Positions 52,714 through 61,557 of a DNA stretch of 64,000 nt are shown here, piece by piece. The DNA is taken from assembly GCF_020055635.1 (NCBI RefSeq), contig NZ_JAIPUT010000014.1, positions 24,177 to 88,176 of the forward strand. The letters run 5' to 3'. Origin of the DNA: Marivita sp. GTDB lineage: Bacteria; Pseudomonadota; Alphaproteobacteria; Rhodobacterales; Rhodobacteraceae. The notes under the pieces are model-generated. The model was given only the letters and a program-made list of their open reading frames with translations, ran no database searches and had not been told where the DNA came from. Numbering within the stretch: position 1 is the stretch's first letter; each line of letters begins with the position of its first letter. The position numbers were made by a program, and so were the translations under genes.

Positions 52714-54534
52714 ATGCCGCGCACGCCTTCCCCCGTATTCGACGCCAACGCCCAAAGCGGCAGCAAGGACCTCGGCAATCTGCCGGAATGGGACCTGACA
52801 GACCTTTACCCGTCGGATGACGCGGCCGAGTTGAAGCGCGATCTCGACTGGCTGGAAGAGGCCTGCCGCAGCTTTGCCGCCGACTACGAAGGCAAGCTGG
52901 CCGAGTTGACCGCCGAAGAGTTCCTGACCGCGATTCACCGTCACGAGAAGATCGAGAACATCGCCGGCCGCATCATGTCTTACGCGGGTCTGCGCTACTA
53001 CCAGCTGACCACCGACGCCCAGCGCGCCAAGTTCTTGTCCGACCACCAGGAAAAGATCACGATCTACACCACGCCGCTGGTCTTCTTCACGCTGGAACTG
53101 AACCGCATCGACGACGCCACCGTGGATGCGCTGTTCGACGCCAATCAAGACCTCGCCCGCTACAAGCCCGCGATCCGCCGCATCCGGGCAATGAAACCCT
53201 ACCAGCTGTCGGACGAGATGGAGAAGTTCCTGCACGACATGGGGGTTGTCGGCGACGCCTGGGAACGGCTTTTCGATGAAACCATCGCCGGGCTGGAATT
53301 CGAGGTCGACGGTGAACCGCTCACCATCGAAGGCACGCTGAACCTGCTGACCGAACAGGACCGGTCGGTGCGCGAAGCCGCCGCGCGCGAACTGGCCGCC
53401 GTCTTCGCCGAGAACATCCGCATCTTCTCGCGGGTGCACAACACGCAGGCAAAGGAAAAAGAGGTCATGGACCGCTGGCGCGGCATGCCCACGCCGCAGA
53501 CCGGTCGCCACCTGAGCAACGATGTCGAACCCGAAGTGGTCGAGGCGCTGCGCAACGCCGTCGTGGCCGCCTATCCCAAGCTCAGCCACCGCTATTACGA
53601 ACTCAAGCGCAAATGGCTGGGTCTCGACGTGATGCAGGTCTGGGACCGCAACGCGCCGCTGCCGATGGAGGCCACGCGCACCGTCGGCTGGGACGAGGCG
53701 GAAGAAACGGTGATGAATGCCTATACCGAATTCGACCCCCGCATGGGCGACATCGCCAAGCCGTTCTTCAGCAAGGGCTGGATCGACGCCGCCGTGAAAC
53801 CGGGCAAGGCGCCTGGGGCCTTTGCCCATCCCACCGTGACGGATGTGCATCCCTACGTGATGCTCAACTACCTTGGCAAACCGCGCGACGTGATGACACT
53901 GGCGCATGAACTGGGCCACGGCGTGCACCAGGTGCTGGCTGCCGGGCAAGGCGAAATGCTGGCCTCCACGCCGCTCACGCTTGCCGAAACCGCGTCGGTC
54001 TTCGGCGAAATGCTCACCTTCCGCCGCATGCTCGACAATGCCAGGGACGATGCCGAAAAGAAGGTGCTGCTGGCGGGCAAGGTCGAGGACATGATCAACA
54101 CGGTCGTGCGCCAAATCGCCTTCTACGATTTCGAATGCAAGCTCCACGAAGCGCGGCGCGGCGGCGAACTCACCCCCGACGACATCAACGCGCTCTGGAT
54201 GTCGGTGCAGGCGGAATCCCTCGGCCCGGCGTTCGAGTTCATGGAGGGCTACGAGACCTTCTGGGCCTATATCCCGCATTTCGTGCATTCCCCCTTCTAC
54301 GTCTACGCCTATGCGTTTGGCGACGGGCTGGTGAATGCGCTCTATGCCGTCTACGAGGAAAACCCCGAAGGCTTCCAGGACAAGTATTTCGACATGCTCA
54401 AGGCGGGTGGATCGAAGCACCACAAGGACCTTCTCGCGCCTTTCGGCCTCGATGCCAGCGACCCCGAGTTCTGGGACAAGGGGCTCGACATGATTTCAGG
54501 CTTCATCGACGAGCTGGAAGCGATGGAGGGCTGA
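52714..54534 (+). CDS. pepF: M3-family oligoendopeptidase F
   Basis: A 606-residue zinc peptidase. The metal motif is HELGH in MTLAHELGHGVHQVLAAGQG (about residues 394-413), with the third ligand Glu in TPLTLAETASVFGEML. The N-terminal helical domain (DLTDLYPSDDAAELKRDLDW) is typical of PepF/M3B. It degrades short peptides in the cytoplasm. AGGAGA precedes ATG 52714. A long interrupted palindrome 37 bp after the stop is its likely terminator. Confidence 0.92.
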   Translation: MPRTPSPVFDANAQSGSKDLGNLPEWDLTDLYPSDDAAELKRDLDWLEEACRSFAADYEGKLAELTAEEFLTAIHRHEKIENIAGRIMSYAGLRYYQLTTDAQRAKFLSDHQEKITIYTTPLVFFTLELNRIDDATVDALFDANQDLARYKPAIRRIRAMKPYQLSDEMEKFLHDMGVVGDAWERLFDETIAGLEFEVDGEPLTIEGTLNLLTEQDRSVREAAARELAAVFAENIRIFSRVHNTQAKEKEVMDRWRGMPTPQTGRHLSNDVEPEVVEALRNAVVAAYPKLSHRYYELKRKWLGLDVMQVWDRNAPLPMEATRTVGWDEAEETVMNAYTEFDPRMGDIAKPFFSKGWIDAAVKPGKAPGAFAHPTVTDVHPYVMLNYLGKPRDVMTLAHELGHGVHQVLAAGQGEMLASTPLTLAETASVFGEMLTFRRMLDNARDDAEKKVLLAGKVEDMINTVVRQIAFYDFECKLHEARRGGELTPDDINALWMSVQAESLGPAFEFMEGYETFWAYIPHFVHSPFYVYAYAFGDGLVNALYAVYEENPEGFQDKYFDMLKAGGSKHHKDLLAPFGLDASDPEFWDKGLDMISGFIDELEAMEG

Positions 54535-54571
54535 GTCTCTGTCGTCCCGCATGTGGGGTGACGTCGTGTTT

Positions 54572-54637
54572 GCATATTTGGAAAGAGAAGAAGCAGGGGG
54601 TCGCATCATCCCTGCTTCTTCTCTTTGATAAATATGC
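54572..54637. terminator. Long interrupted palindrome downstream of pepF
   Basis: Arms AAAGAGAAGAAGCAGGG (54582-54598) and CCCTGCTTCTTCTCTTT (54610-54626) pair perfectly over 17 bp with an 11-nt loop. Beyond a 2-3 base interruption the flanks pair again: GCATATTT (54572-54579) with AAATATGC (54630-54637). It can act as a terminator, with TTT after the purine/pyrimidine stem, but is longer than needed and looks like a dispersed palindromic element. Confidence 0.75.
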
Positions 54638-54747
54638 CGGCGACCGCTGCGCGTGGCGCATGACGCGCGGTCAGGGCACCCCGGTTTCCACCGGGCCCAA
54701 TCCGAGCCGAAGGCGAGATATCCGGCGCGGGCGCCAGCCCGCACATT

Positions 54748-55017
54748 TCATTTCAGCTGCGAATCCTTGGAGCCGCGCCGGTTGATGCCGCCACGGGCCT
54801 TGAAGCTGCCATCGCGTTCCTGCTGGCATTCGATGCAAAGCTTGACCCCGGGGATCGCCGCGCGGCGCTTTTCGGGGATCGGTTCGTCGCAATCGGCGCA
54901 ATGGGTCAGGCTTTCGCCGACCGGACCGCGGCGCGCTTTCAGGCGCGCCAGTTCGTCGTTGATCGACGCATCGATCTGTTCCTGTACCGCCCCGTCACGC
55001 GCCCATCCGCCGGCCAT
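54748..55017 (-). CDS. DksA/TraR-family zinc-finger protein
   Basis: An 89-residue protein with a short N-terminal helix (QEQIDASINDELARLKARRG) and a four-Cys zinc finger of DksA/TraR type (CADCDEPIPEKRRAAIPG followed by CIECQQ). Short members of this group bind the RNA-polymerase secondary channel or have unknown roles. The ATG at 55017 follows a GGAG-like site. It lies between the pepF palindrome and the divergent glutathione peroxidase gene. Confidence 0.9.
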   Translation of the reverse strand: MAGGWARDGAVQEQIDASINDELARLKARRGPVGESLTHCADCDEPIPEKRRAAIPGVKLCIECQQERDGSFKARGGINRRGSKDSQLK

Positions 55018-55181
55018 GTCCCGCTCCTTTGCACATCCGATCCCGAAAATATGGGCGCAGGGACCGAAAGACGCAAGACGCGGTCCCTGCCGGTGGTGCA
55101 GGCCGCGTCGAGATATGCTTCGGGCGACGACGCTTTCCTTTCAGCGTGGCGCGGCTATCTTCTGCTTCAGGGAGTTTTGTC

Positions 55182-55700
55182 ATGCGTCTGTTTCTTGCCT
55201 CGCTCTTGCTCTGCTGTGCCACGCTGGCGCAGGCGGCGATGTCCAGCTTCACCTTTCCGTCCATCGACGGTGGAGAGATCGACCTGTCCGAATGGCGTGG
55301 TCAGCCCGTGCTGGTGGTCAACACCGCGTCGCGCTGCGGGTACACGCCGCAATATGACGGGTTGCAGATGCTGTACGACACCTACCGGGACAGGGGGCTG
55401 GTCGTTCTGGCGGTGCCGTCGAACGATTTTCGGCAGGAGCTGGCAACGGATGAGGCGGTCAAGGATTTCTGCGAGGTGAATTTCGCCCTCGATTTCCCGA
55501 TGACGACGATCACCTCGGTGCGCGGTGACGCGGCGCACCCGTTCTACCAGTGGCTCGAGGCCGAGGCTGGGTTTGCGCCGCGCTGGAATTTCAACAAGGT
55601 GCTGATCGCCCCGGATGGCAGCGTGGCCGCGACATTCGGATCGAATGCGCGGCCGATGTCGAGGCCGGTGACCGAGGCGATCGCCGCCTTCCTGCGCTGA
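55182..55700 (+). CDS. Glutathione peroxidase family protein (exported)
   Basis: A 172-residue thiol peroxidase with an N-terminal signal peptide (LFLASLLLCCATLAQAA). The peroxidatic Cys52 is in NTASRCGYTPQYDGLQ. VPSNDFRQEL supplies the Gln region, and RWNFNKVLI the Trp-Asn pair. It probably reduces hydroperoxides in the periplasm. AGGGAG precedes ATG 55182. Its stop abuts the convergent ydcH stop with no spacer (TGATCA). Confidence 0.88.
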   Translation: MRLFLASLLLCCATLAQAAMSSFTFPSIDGGEIDLSEWRGQPVLVVNTASRCGYTPQYDGLQMLYDTYRDRGLVVLAVPSNDFRQELATDEAVKDFCEVNFALDFPMTTITSVRGDAAHPFYQWLEAEAGFAPRWNFNKVLIAPDGSVAATFGSNARPMSRPVTEAIAAFLR

Positions 55701-55937
55701 TCACGCCTTCAGATAGGTCCAGATCTCGTCCTTCAGCGCGCCGCGCTGCTTGCGAAGCTCGGTTTCCGCCATGGCATCCATCGGCTCGACGTTGGTCTCG
55801 GCGCGGTGAACGCTGCGGTTGATCTCGTGGTAGCTGTCGAAAAGTTTCGCGAAATGCGCGTCCGACTGCTTCAACGCACTCATTTTTTCGACGTGATCCG
55901 GGAATTCCTCGGCAAGCTCGTGCGGGGTATGTGACAT
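55701..55937 (-). CDS. YdcH-family (DUF465) small protein
   Basis: A 78-residue, helical, charged protein of the YdcH family (HTPHELAEEFPDHVEKMSAL, FAKLFDSYHEINRSVHRAE, LRKQRGALKDEIWTYL). Function unknown; common in proteobacteria as a short coiled coil. ATG 55937 follows GGAG. It converges on the glutathione peroxidase gene. Confidence 0.88.
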   Translation of the reverse strand: MSHTPHELAEEFPDHVEKMSALKQSDAHFAKLFDSYHEINRSVHRAETNVEPMDAMAETELRKQRGALKDEIWTYLKA

Positions 55938-56018
55938 GGATGCACTCCTCTCCTGATGTCCTTGCACACAGGTTGGCAGAGCGATCCATCCTTGACCTTG
56001 ACCCGGATCAAACCGGTG

Positions 56019-56759
56019 TCAGTTTCGCGCTTTTCTCCAACCCGCCTTGCGGGCTTCGGCTTCGGAACAGAACCAGCGTTCGCCCTTGCCAAGCGAGATG
56101 CGCGTGGCCCCGTAATAGGGCTGTCCGGGCACGTGGTAGATGCGCTCGCCGCTGTTCGGGCTGATATTGCCCTTGATCGTGCAGGCGGGGTTCAAGGCGT
56201 TCGGCAGCAGGCTTTTCCCGTCGGGTGTACCGCGCTGCACGGTCACGGTTTTCGCCCCGGTGTCGGTCTGAGGATCGGCCGGCCGGGCCTGCGCCCGCTT
56301 GGCCGCCCGAAAGGCTGCGGGCGACATGACCCCGGTCGCATGCAGGCCCCGGCCATTCACCGCCGCGGCTTTCTCGGCCAGATCATAGTCCATCCCGTAG
56401 CGCCGATAGGCAAAGGCCAGCCCGTCGCTCACCAGCCGTTCGCCGATGTCCTGTCCGTCGACGCGGCAGGTGGCGACCGTGCGACCATAGCGATCGGTGT
56501 CCGTAGTCACGCAGCGGGCGTGCCGGCCCTCGTAGAGCGCCCGTGTCTCGTCGCGGACCCACGCGCCGCAAGCCCAGGCGGGGCTGTTGGCGTCACCGCA
56601 GGTCTGATCGGTCTCGGGCGCGTCGATGGCGTGAAGGCGCACCGTCGCGTCGCCCACCTCGATCGTATCGCCATCGATCACTCGGATGTGGCCATCCGGC
56701 CCGGCATGAGCCATCGACCCCAGAAGAAGAAGGGAGGAAAAAAGCGCAATTCTTAACAT
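56019..56759 (-). CDS. Thermonuclease-like (SNase) protein with SunSET domain
   Basis: A 246-residue exported protein. A signal peptide (MLRIALFSSLLLLGSMAHAG) leads into an SNase fold: HIRVIDGDTIEVGDATVRLH, DAPETDQTC with the active-site Glu, and TDRYGRTVATC with the Arg. Residues about 190-246 form a SunSET-type domain (CTIKGNISPNSGERIYHVPG, RWFCSEAEARKAGW). It probably degrades nucleic acid in the periplasm or outside the cell. ATG 56759 opens the signal peptide; its ribosome site is weak. Confidence 0.87.
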   Translation of the reverse strand: MLRIALFSSLLLLGSMAHAGPDGHIRVIDGDTIEVGDATVRLHAIDAPETDQTCGDANSPAWACGAWVRDETRALYEGRHARCVTTDTDRYGRTVATCRVDGQDIGERLVSDGLAFAYRRYGMDYDLAEKAAAVNGRGLHATGVMSPAAFRAAKRAQARPADPQTDTGAKTVTVQRGTPDGKSLLPNALNPACTIKGNISPNSGERIYHVPGQPYYGATRISLGKGERWFCSEAEARKAGWRKARN

Positions 56760-56859
56760 TCCGTGAATATAGCCGGACAAAAACGGCAACAAAATGGACG
56801 TCGTTAAGAAAAGTTAACCGAGGCGCGGCATCCGCCCTGAGGGCCTGGGCAAACGCGCC

Positions 56860-57807
56860 CTATTCCCATTCCATCTCTTCGAAGACGCGCCCGGCGTTCT
56901 TGGTCGCCAGTTCTTCGAACGTGTCCAGATGCGCCCAGTTCGACTGGTCGACGTAATAGGCGCTGGCCAGATCGCCGCCCTCTTCGATATGCGCGCCGAT
57001 CTTCCCTCGCAGATCCTTGATGTAATCGCTGGTGTAGCGCGTCACCTGGGCCATGTTCGTCGGGTGGCCGTGGCCGGGTATCACATAGGTCGCGCCCAGC
57101 GCCGTGAACGGTCCGTCGAAGGTGTCGATCCAGGCGTCCGTGTCGGTTTCGGCAAAGATCGGCGGCATCCGTTCGTGAAAGGCGATGTCCCCGGCAATCA
57201 CGATGCCCCATTGCGGAATCCAGACCTGCACGTCGCCCGGATCATGCGCCGGGCCCAGATGCAGCACCTCGAGCGTCGCGTCGCCCATCTCGACCACGTG
57301 CCTGTCGGAAAAGCTCAGGTTGGGCACCACGACCCGAGTGCCCTCGGCGCGGTCGCGGTTGTAGCCCTGCATGCCTTGCAGGATGAAATCGCCATCCGCC
57401 TCGACCACCGCGATGGCATCTTCATGGGCCAGGATATCCACACCCTGATCCGCCCAGTAGGAATTGCCGAGGACCGCATGGCCCTGCCCGTTCTCGTTGA
57501 TCACCAGCTTCACACGCTGGTCGGTCACCGCCTTGATCTCCTCGTGCAGCGCCGCAGCCAGCCGCGCCGAGGCGCCGCCATTGATCACCACCACGCCATC
57601 GCCGGTGACGACAAAGCTCAGGTTGTTGTTGTGGCCCGCGTTTTCATAGGTCGGCGGGGCGGTTGCCCCAATGGCCGAAAAGACATGCGGGATCACCTCG
57701 ACCGGTTTGTCGTAAAGCTCGGATTGCGGGTACTTGTCGGCGATGTCTTCGCTGGCACTCGCCATGCCGGCGGTCAGCACGGCGGTCAGGGTCAGGGTCT
57801 TGCGCAT
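56860..57807 (-). CDS. Exported MBL-fold protein with degenerate metal motif
   Basis: A 315-residue metallo-beta-lactamase-fold protein with a signal peptide (cut near ASASE, residue 19). Fold features and late ligands are kept: His110, His188 (LGPAHDPGD), Asp207 (IAGDIAFHER), His246/248 (IPGHGHP). The family motif HxHxDH is replaced by NENGQGH (104-110), so two His and one Asp are missing. It resembles SoxH/quinoprotein-associated hydrolases. Activity may be lost or changed. ATG 57807 follows GGAGACC. It is divergent from the SDR-kynA-kynU operon. Confidence 0.82.
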   Translation of the reverse strand: MRKTLTLTAVLTAGMASASEDIADKYPQSELYDKPVEVIPHVFSAIGATAPPTYENAGHNNNLSFVVTGDGVVVINGGASARLAAALHEEIKAVTDQRVKLVINENGQGHAVLGNSYWADQGVDILAHEDAIAVVEADGDFILQGMQGYNRDRAEGTRVVVPNLSFSDRHVVEMGDATLEVLHLGPAHDPGDVQVWIPQWGIVIAGDIAFHERMPPIFAETDTDAWIDTFDGPFTALGATYVIPGHGHPTNMAQVTRYTSDYIKDLRGKIGAHIEEGGDLASAYYVDQSNWAHLDTFEELATKNAGRVFEEMEWE

Positions 57808-57934
57808 CGGTGGTCTCCTCCTGTTGCGCACACATTCATGTATGCGAATAACAATTGCAATCCCTTTGCGGTGCGCCATCTTGCTCCTGCGCGTCAGACC
57901 GCTAGGGTCGCGCCAGGCGGATCGGGAGGACGGA

Positions 57935-58690
57935 ATGACACTGGCAGGCAAACACGCGCTGATCACCGGGGGCGGCACCGGGATCGGGCTGGCCATCGCG
58001 GTCGCGCTGCGCGACGCGGGCGCGGTGGTGACGATCACCGGGCGACGGGCCGAAACGCTCGAAACCGCCGCAAAGGCACATGACCTGCACCCGCTGGTGA
58101 TGGATGTGCAGGACGAGGCGTCGGTGGTGGACGGCATCGCGCAGGCCGTCGCGGCCAGAGGCCCGGTGCAGATCTGCGTCGCCAATGCCGGGATCGCCGA
58201 GGGCCGCGCGCTGCACAAGATGGACATGGCTTTCTGGCGCAACATGATGGCGACCAACCTGGACGGCACGTTCCTGACGATCCGCGAATGTCTGAAATCG
58301 ATGCGCGACACAGGCTGGGGCCGCGTCATCGCCGTCAGTTCGATCGCCGGGTTGCGCGGCCTCAAGGGCGCGCCCTGCTACTCGGCGTCGAAACATGCCG
58401 TGGTCGGGCTGATCCGGGGGCTGGCCGCGGATTACGCGGGCAAGCCCTATACGTTCAACGCGCTCTGCCCGGCCTATGTGGATACCGACATCGTGTCCGG
58501 CAACGCTGCCTCCATCGCCGCGCGCACCGGCATGGACGAAGCGGTGGCGCGCAAGCTGATGGTCGACGTGAACCCGCATGGCCGCCTGATTGCCCCCGAG
58601 GAAGTGGCGGATGCCGCGCTCTGGCTCTGTGGCGACCATTCCGGCAGCATCAACGGGCAGGCCCTCCAGATCGCGGGGGGCGAGGTGTGA
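57935..58690 (+). CDS. SDR-family oxidoreductase in the kynurenine operon
   Basis: A 251-residue short-chain dehydrogenase. The cofactor loop is TGGGTGIG (residues 10-17), followed by NAG (NAGIAEG), the catalytic Ser in AVSSIAG and the YxxxK in YSASKHAV, then [19 protein letters not shown] precedes ATG 57935. Its stop overlaps the kynA GTG start, so it is translated with the tryptophan-degradation genes. It resembles hydroxybutyrate/oxoacyl reductases; a role in the pathway is inferred only from position. Confidence 0.9.
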   Translation: MTLAGKHALITGGGTGIGLAIAVALRDAGAVVTITGRRAETLETAAKAHDLHPLVMDVQDEASVVDGIAQAVAARGPVQICVANAGIAEGRALHKMDMAFWRNMMATNLDGTFLTIRECLKSMRDTGWGRVIAVSSIAGLRGLKGAPCYSASKHAVVGLIRGLAADYAGKPYTFNALCPAYVDTDIVSGNAASIAARTGMDEAVARKLMVDVNPHGRLIAPEEVADAALWLCGDHSGSINGQALQIAGGEV

Positions 58691-59520
58691 GCGATCCATA
58701 TGATCCCGCCCGCGACGGCGCGCAGATGTCGTTCGACGGGCGCATGTCCTATACCGACTATCTCGGCCTCGATGCCGTTCTGGACGCACAGCACCCGCTC
58801 AGCACCGCGCATGACGAATTGCTGTTCATCGTCCAGCACCAGACCTCGGAATTGTGGATGCGACTGGCGCTGCACGAATTGCACGCCGCGCGCGACACGC
58901 TGGGTGCCAAGGACATCCGCCCCGCCTTCAAGCTGCTGTCCCGCGTGGCCCGCATTTTCGAACAGCTGAATTCCGCCTGGGACGTGCTGCGCACCATGAC
59001 ACCCAGCGATTACACGACCTTCCGCGAATCCCTGGGCCAGAGTTCGGGCTTTCAATCTGCGCAATACCGCGAGATCGAGTTTCTGCTGGGCAACCGCAAC
59101 AGGGCGATGATCAAGCCGCACGCGCACCGGCCGGACCTTGAAAGCCGCCTGCGGGCCGAGCTGGACAAGCCGTCGCTTTACGATTGCGCGCTGGTCAGGC
59201 TGGCGCAGGCGGTGCCCCTGCCGGACGCCGCTCTGAACCGCGACCGGTCCAAGCCGCATCAGCCGGACGAGGCCGTGCAGGCCGCATGGGCCCAGGTCTA
59301 CCGCGACCCCGCACGCTACTGGGATCTCTACGAACTGGCGGAAAAGCTGGTCGATCTCGAAGATTACTTCCGCCGCTGGCGCTTCAATCACGTCACCACC
59401 GTGGAACGGGTGATCGGTCTGAAACGCGGCACCGGCGGTACCGGCGGCGTGTCCTATCTCAAGCGCATGCTCGAGGTTGAGCTTTTCCCCGATCTCTGGC
59501 ACCTGCGCACCAAACTCTAA
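58687..59520 (+). CDS. kynA: Tryptophan 2,3-dioxygenase
   Basis: A 277-residue haem dioxygenase that opens the indole ring of tryptophan to give N-formylkynurenine. Family segments are [58 protein letters not shown] and the C-terminal [20 protein letters not shown], whose His binds haem. The start is taken as GTG 58687, overlapping the SDR stop (GTGA); ATG 58726 is an alternative. kynU follows 19 bp later. The separate formamidase kynB is not in the window. Confidence 0.93.
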   Translation: MSDPYDPARDGAQMSFDGRMSYTDYLGLDAVLDAQHPLSTAHDELLFIVQHQTSELWMRLALHELHAARDTLGAKDIRPAFKLLSRVARIFEQLNSAWDVLRTMTPSDYTTFRESLGQSSGFQSAQYREIEFLLGNRNRAMIKPHAHRPDLESRLRAELDKPSLYDCALVRLAQAVPLPDAALNRDRSKPHQPDEAVQAAWAQVYRDPARYWDLYELAEKLVDLEDYFRRWRFNHVTTVERVIGLKRGTGGTGGVSYLKRMLEVELFPDLWHLRTKL

Positions 59521-59539
59521 GACCCCGGAAAGGGACGAC

Positions 59540-60733
59540 ATGACCGATTTCTCCGCCACCCGCGCCGCCTTTCACCTGCCCGAAGGCATGATCTATCTCG
59601 ACGGCAACTCTCTGGGACCATTACCGAGATCCGCCGCCGCCCGCGTGGCGCAGACCATGACAGCCGAATGGGGCGACCACCTGATCACTGGCTGGAACGC
59701 CTGCGGCTGGATGGACATGCCCGCGCGGCTGGGCGACCGGATCGGGCGTCTGATCGGCGCGGAGCCGGGTCACGTGGTGGTGGGCGACACGCTGTCGATC
59801 AAGGTGTTTCAGGCACTCGCCGCCGCGATCAAGCTGACCCCGGACCGGCGTGTGATCCTGTCGGACACCGGCAATTTCCCCTCCGACCTCTACATGGCCG
59901 AGGGGCTGATCTCGCTGCTTGGTCCGGAGTATGAACTGCGCCTCGTCGCCCCCGAAGAGGTTGCGGACGCCATCTCCGAAGAGATCGCCGTGACGCTGAT
60001 CACCGAGGTGGATTACCGCACCGGGCGCAAACACGACATGGCCGCCCTGACGCAGAAGGCACATGCACATGGCGTGGTCACAGTCTGGGATCTCGCACAC
60101 TCCGCTGGTGCCCTGCCGGTCGATCTGGCGGGGGCAAAGGCCGATTTCGCGGTGGGCTGCACCTACAAGTACCTCAATGGCGGCCCCGGCGCGCCCGCCT
60201 TCATCTACGTCTCACCGCGCCATGCGGACAATGCGCTGCCCGCACTCTCGGGCTGGCTGGGCCATGACAGCCCCTTCGCCTTCGATCTGGGCTACACCCC
60301 CGGCGCGGGCATCGCCCGGATGCGGGTCGGCACGCCGCCCATCGTGCAGATGGCGGCGCTCGACGCGGCGCTCGATGCGTGGGACGACGTGGACATGAAT
60401 GACCTGCGCGCGCAATCCATCGTCCTGTCAGAGCGCTTCATCGCAGGGGTCGAGGCCACCTGCCCCGACCTGACGCTGGCCAGCCCGCGCGACCCGGTCC
60501 AGCGCGGATCACAGGTCAGCTTTCAGTTCGCCGAGGGCTACGCCGCGATACAGGCGCTGATCGCCCACAAGGTGATCGGGGATTTCCGCGCGCCGGACAT
60601 CATGCGGTTCGGCTTCACGCCGCTCTACCTGAGCGAAGACGACGTGGACGCGGCGGTCGACATCCTCGCGCGGATCATGCGCGACCGCCTTTGGGACACA
60701 CCGGACTTCAAACAGCGCAAGGCGGTGACCTAG
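59540..60733 (+). CDS. kynU: Kynureninase
   Basis: A 397-residue PLP enzyme that cleaves kynurenine to anthranilate and alanine. It shows MIYLDGNSLGPLPRSAA, VWDLAHSAGALPVDLAGAKA and the PLP Lys in GCTYKYLNGGPGAPAF (about residue 225). AAAGGGA precedes ATG 59540. It is the last gene of SDR-kynA-kynU. Its TAG shares a CTAG palindrome with the stop of the convergent amidotransferase gene, so the two genes overlap by four bases. Confidence 0.95.
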   Translation: MTDFSATRAAFHLPEGMIYLDGNSLGPLPRSAAARVAQTMTAEWGDHLITGWNACGWMDMPARLGDRIGRLIGAEPGHVVVGDTLSIKVFQALAAAIKLTPDRRVILSDTGNFPSDLYMAEGLISLLGPEYELRLVAPEEVADAISEEIAVTLITEVDYRTGRKHDMAALTQKAHAHGVVTVWDLAHSAGALPVDLAGAKADFAVGCTYKYLNGGPGAPAFIYVSPRHADNALPALSGWLGHDSPFAFDLGYTPGAGIARMRVGTPPIVQMAALDAALDAWDDVDMNDLRAQSIVLSERFIAGVEATCPDLTLASPRDPVQRGSQVSFQFAEGYAAIQALIAHKVIGDFRAPDIMRFGFTPLYLSEDDVDAAVDILARIMRDRLWDTPDFKQRKAVT

Positions 60734-61545
60734 GCGCGCGAGTCTCCGTCGACGGAGACTTGCAACGCGTCGACGCGTTGTCCGCCCACGACCTTTTTTC
60801 CCTGCGCCCAGGCCCGCACCGCGTCGCCGAACGCCTGAAACAGCGGTCGCGACACCGGGTCGTTGGCCGCGTCCCATTCCGGATGCCATTGCACGGACAG
60901 GGTAAACCCCGGCGCGTCCCTGATGAAGGTCGCCTCGGGTGTGCCATCGGGCGCGTGCCCGTCGATCACGATGCGCGCGCCGGGGGTCTTGATCCCCTGC
61001 CCGTGCAGCGTGTTGGTCATCACCTCGTTCGATCCGAACAACCGATGGAACACGCCCCCCTCCGACAGCGTCACCACGTGGCGCAGGGCGAACTTTTCCT
61101 CAAGTGTGCCATCCGGCGGCATCCGGTGGTTCATCCGCCCCGGCAGATCGCGGATCTCGGGATGCAGCGTGCCCCCCATTGCCACGTTCACCTCCTGAAA
61201 GCCCCGGCAAATCCCGAGAAAGGGCTGGCCGCGCTCGACGCAGGCGCGCACCAGCGGCAGGGCGATCGCATCGCGCGCCCGGTCAAAGGCGCCATGCGCC
61301 TCGGTCTCGGCCTCGCCGTATTCCTCGGGGTGGACATTGGGCCGCCCGCCGGTCAGCAGGAACCCGTCGCACACTTCCAACAGTTCCTCGACCGAGACGA
61401 AACGCGGATCGGCCGGCACCACCAGCGGCACGCAATCGGCCACCTGCGCCACCGCTTCCGAGTTCATCGACCCACCCGCATGCGCGGGGTACTGATCGTT
61501 GATCAGATGCTGGTTGCCGATGATTCCGACGACTGGCCGCGCCAT
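60730..61545 (-). CDS. Class I glutamine-amidotransferase-like hydrolase (peptidase C26, PuuD-like)
   Basis: A 271-residue hydrolase. The nucleophile Cys is in PFLGICRGFQEVNVAMGGTL, with GGRPNVHPEEYG upstream and the His-Glu pair in LSVQWHPEWD, as in gamma-glutamyl-GABA hydrolase. It probably removes gamma-glutamyl groups from amines or amino acids. The last ~16 residues are encoded by two adjacent perfect palindromes, which suggests a palindromic element extended the C-terminus. It lies just downstream of the GlcG gene in the same direction. Confidence 0.88.
   Translation of the reverse strand: MARPVVGIIGNQHLINDQYPAHAGGSMNSEAVAQVADCVPLVVPADPRFVSVEELLEVCDGFLLTGGRPNVHPEEYGEAETEAHGAFDRARDAIALPLVRACVERGQPFLGICRGFQEVNVAMGGTLHPEIRDLPGRMNHRMPPDGTLEEKFALRHVVTLSEGGVFHRLFGSNEVMTNTLHGQGIKTPGARIVIDGHAPDGTPEATFIRDAPGFTLSVQWHPEWDAANDPVSRPLFQAFGDAVRAWAQGKKVVGGQRVDALQVSVDGDSRA
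60741..60780. repeat. Two adjacent perfect palindromes at a convergent gene end
   Basis: AGTCTCCGTCGACGGAGACT (60741-60760, 20 bp) and CAACGCGTCGACGCGTTG (60763-60780, 18 bp) are both perfect and both centred on GTCGAC, separated by TG. They lie inside the 3' end of the amidotransferase gene and 8 bp past the kynU stop. They may act as a terminator for both genes or be a dispersed repeat. Confidence 0.8.
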
Positions 61546-61557
61546 AAGTCCTGTTCC

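Noticed and set aside
50965..54423. Minus-strand open frame of about 1150 codons opposite the ligase and pepF genes.
   Set aside because: Both plus-strand genes have intact active-site motifs, ribosome sites and ATGA coupling; the antisense frame has none.
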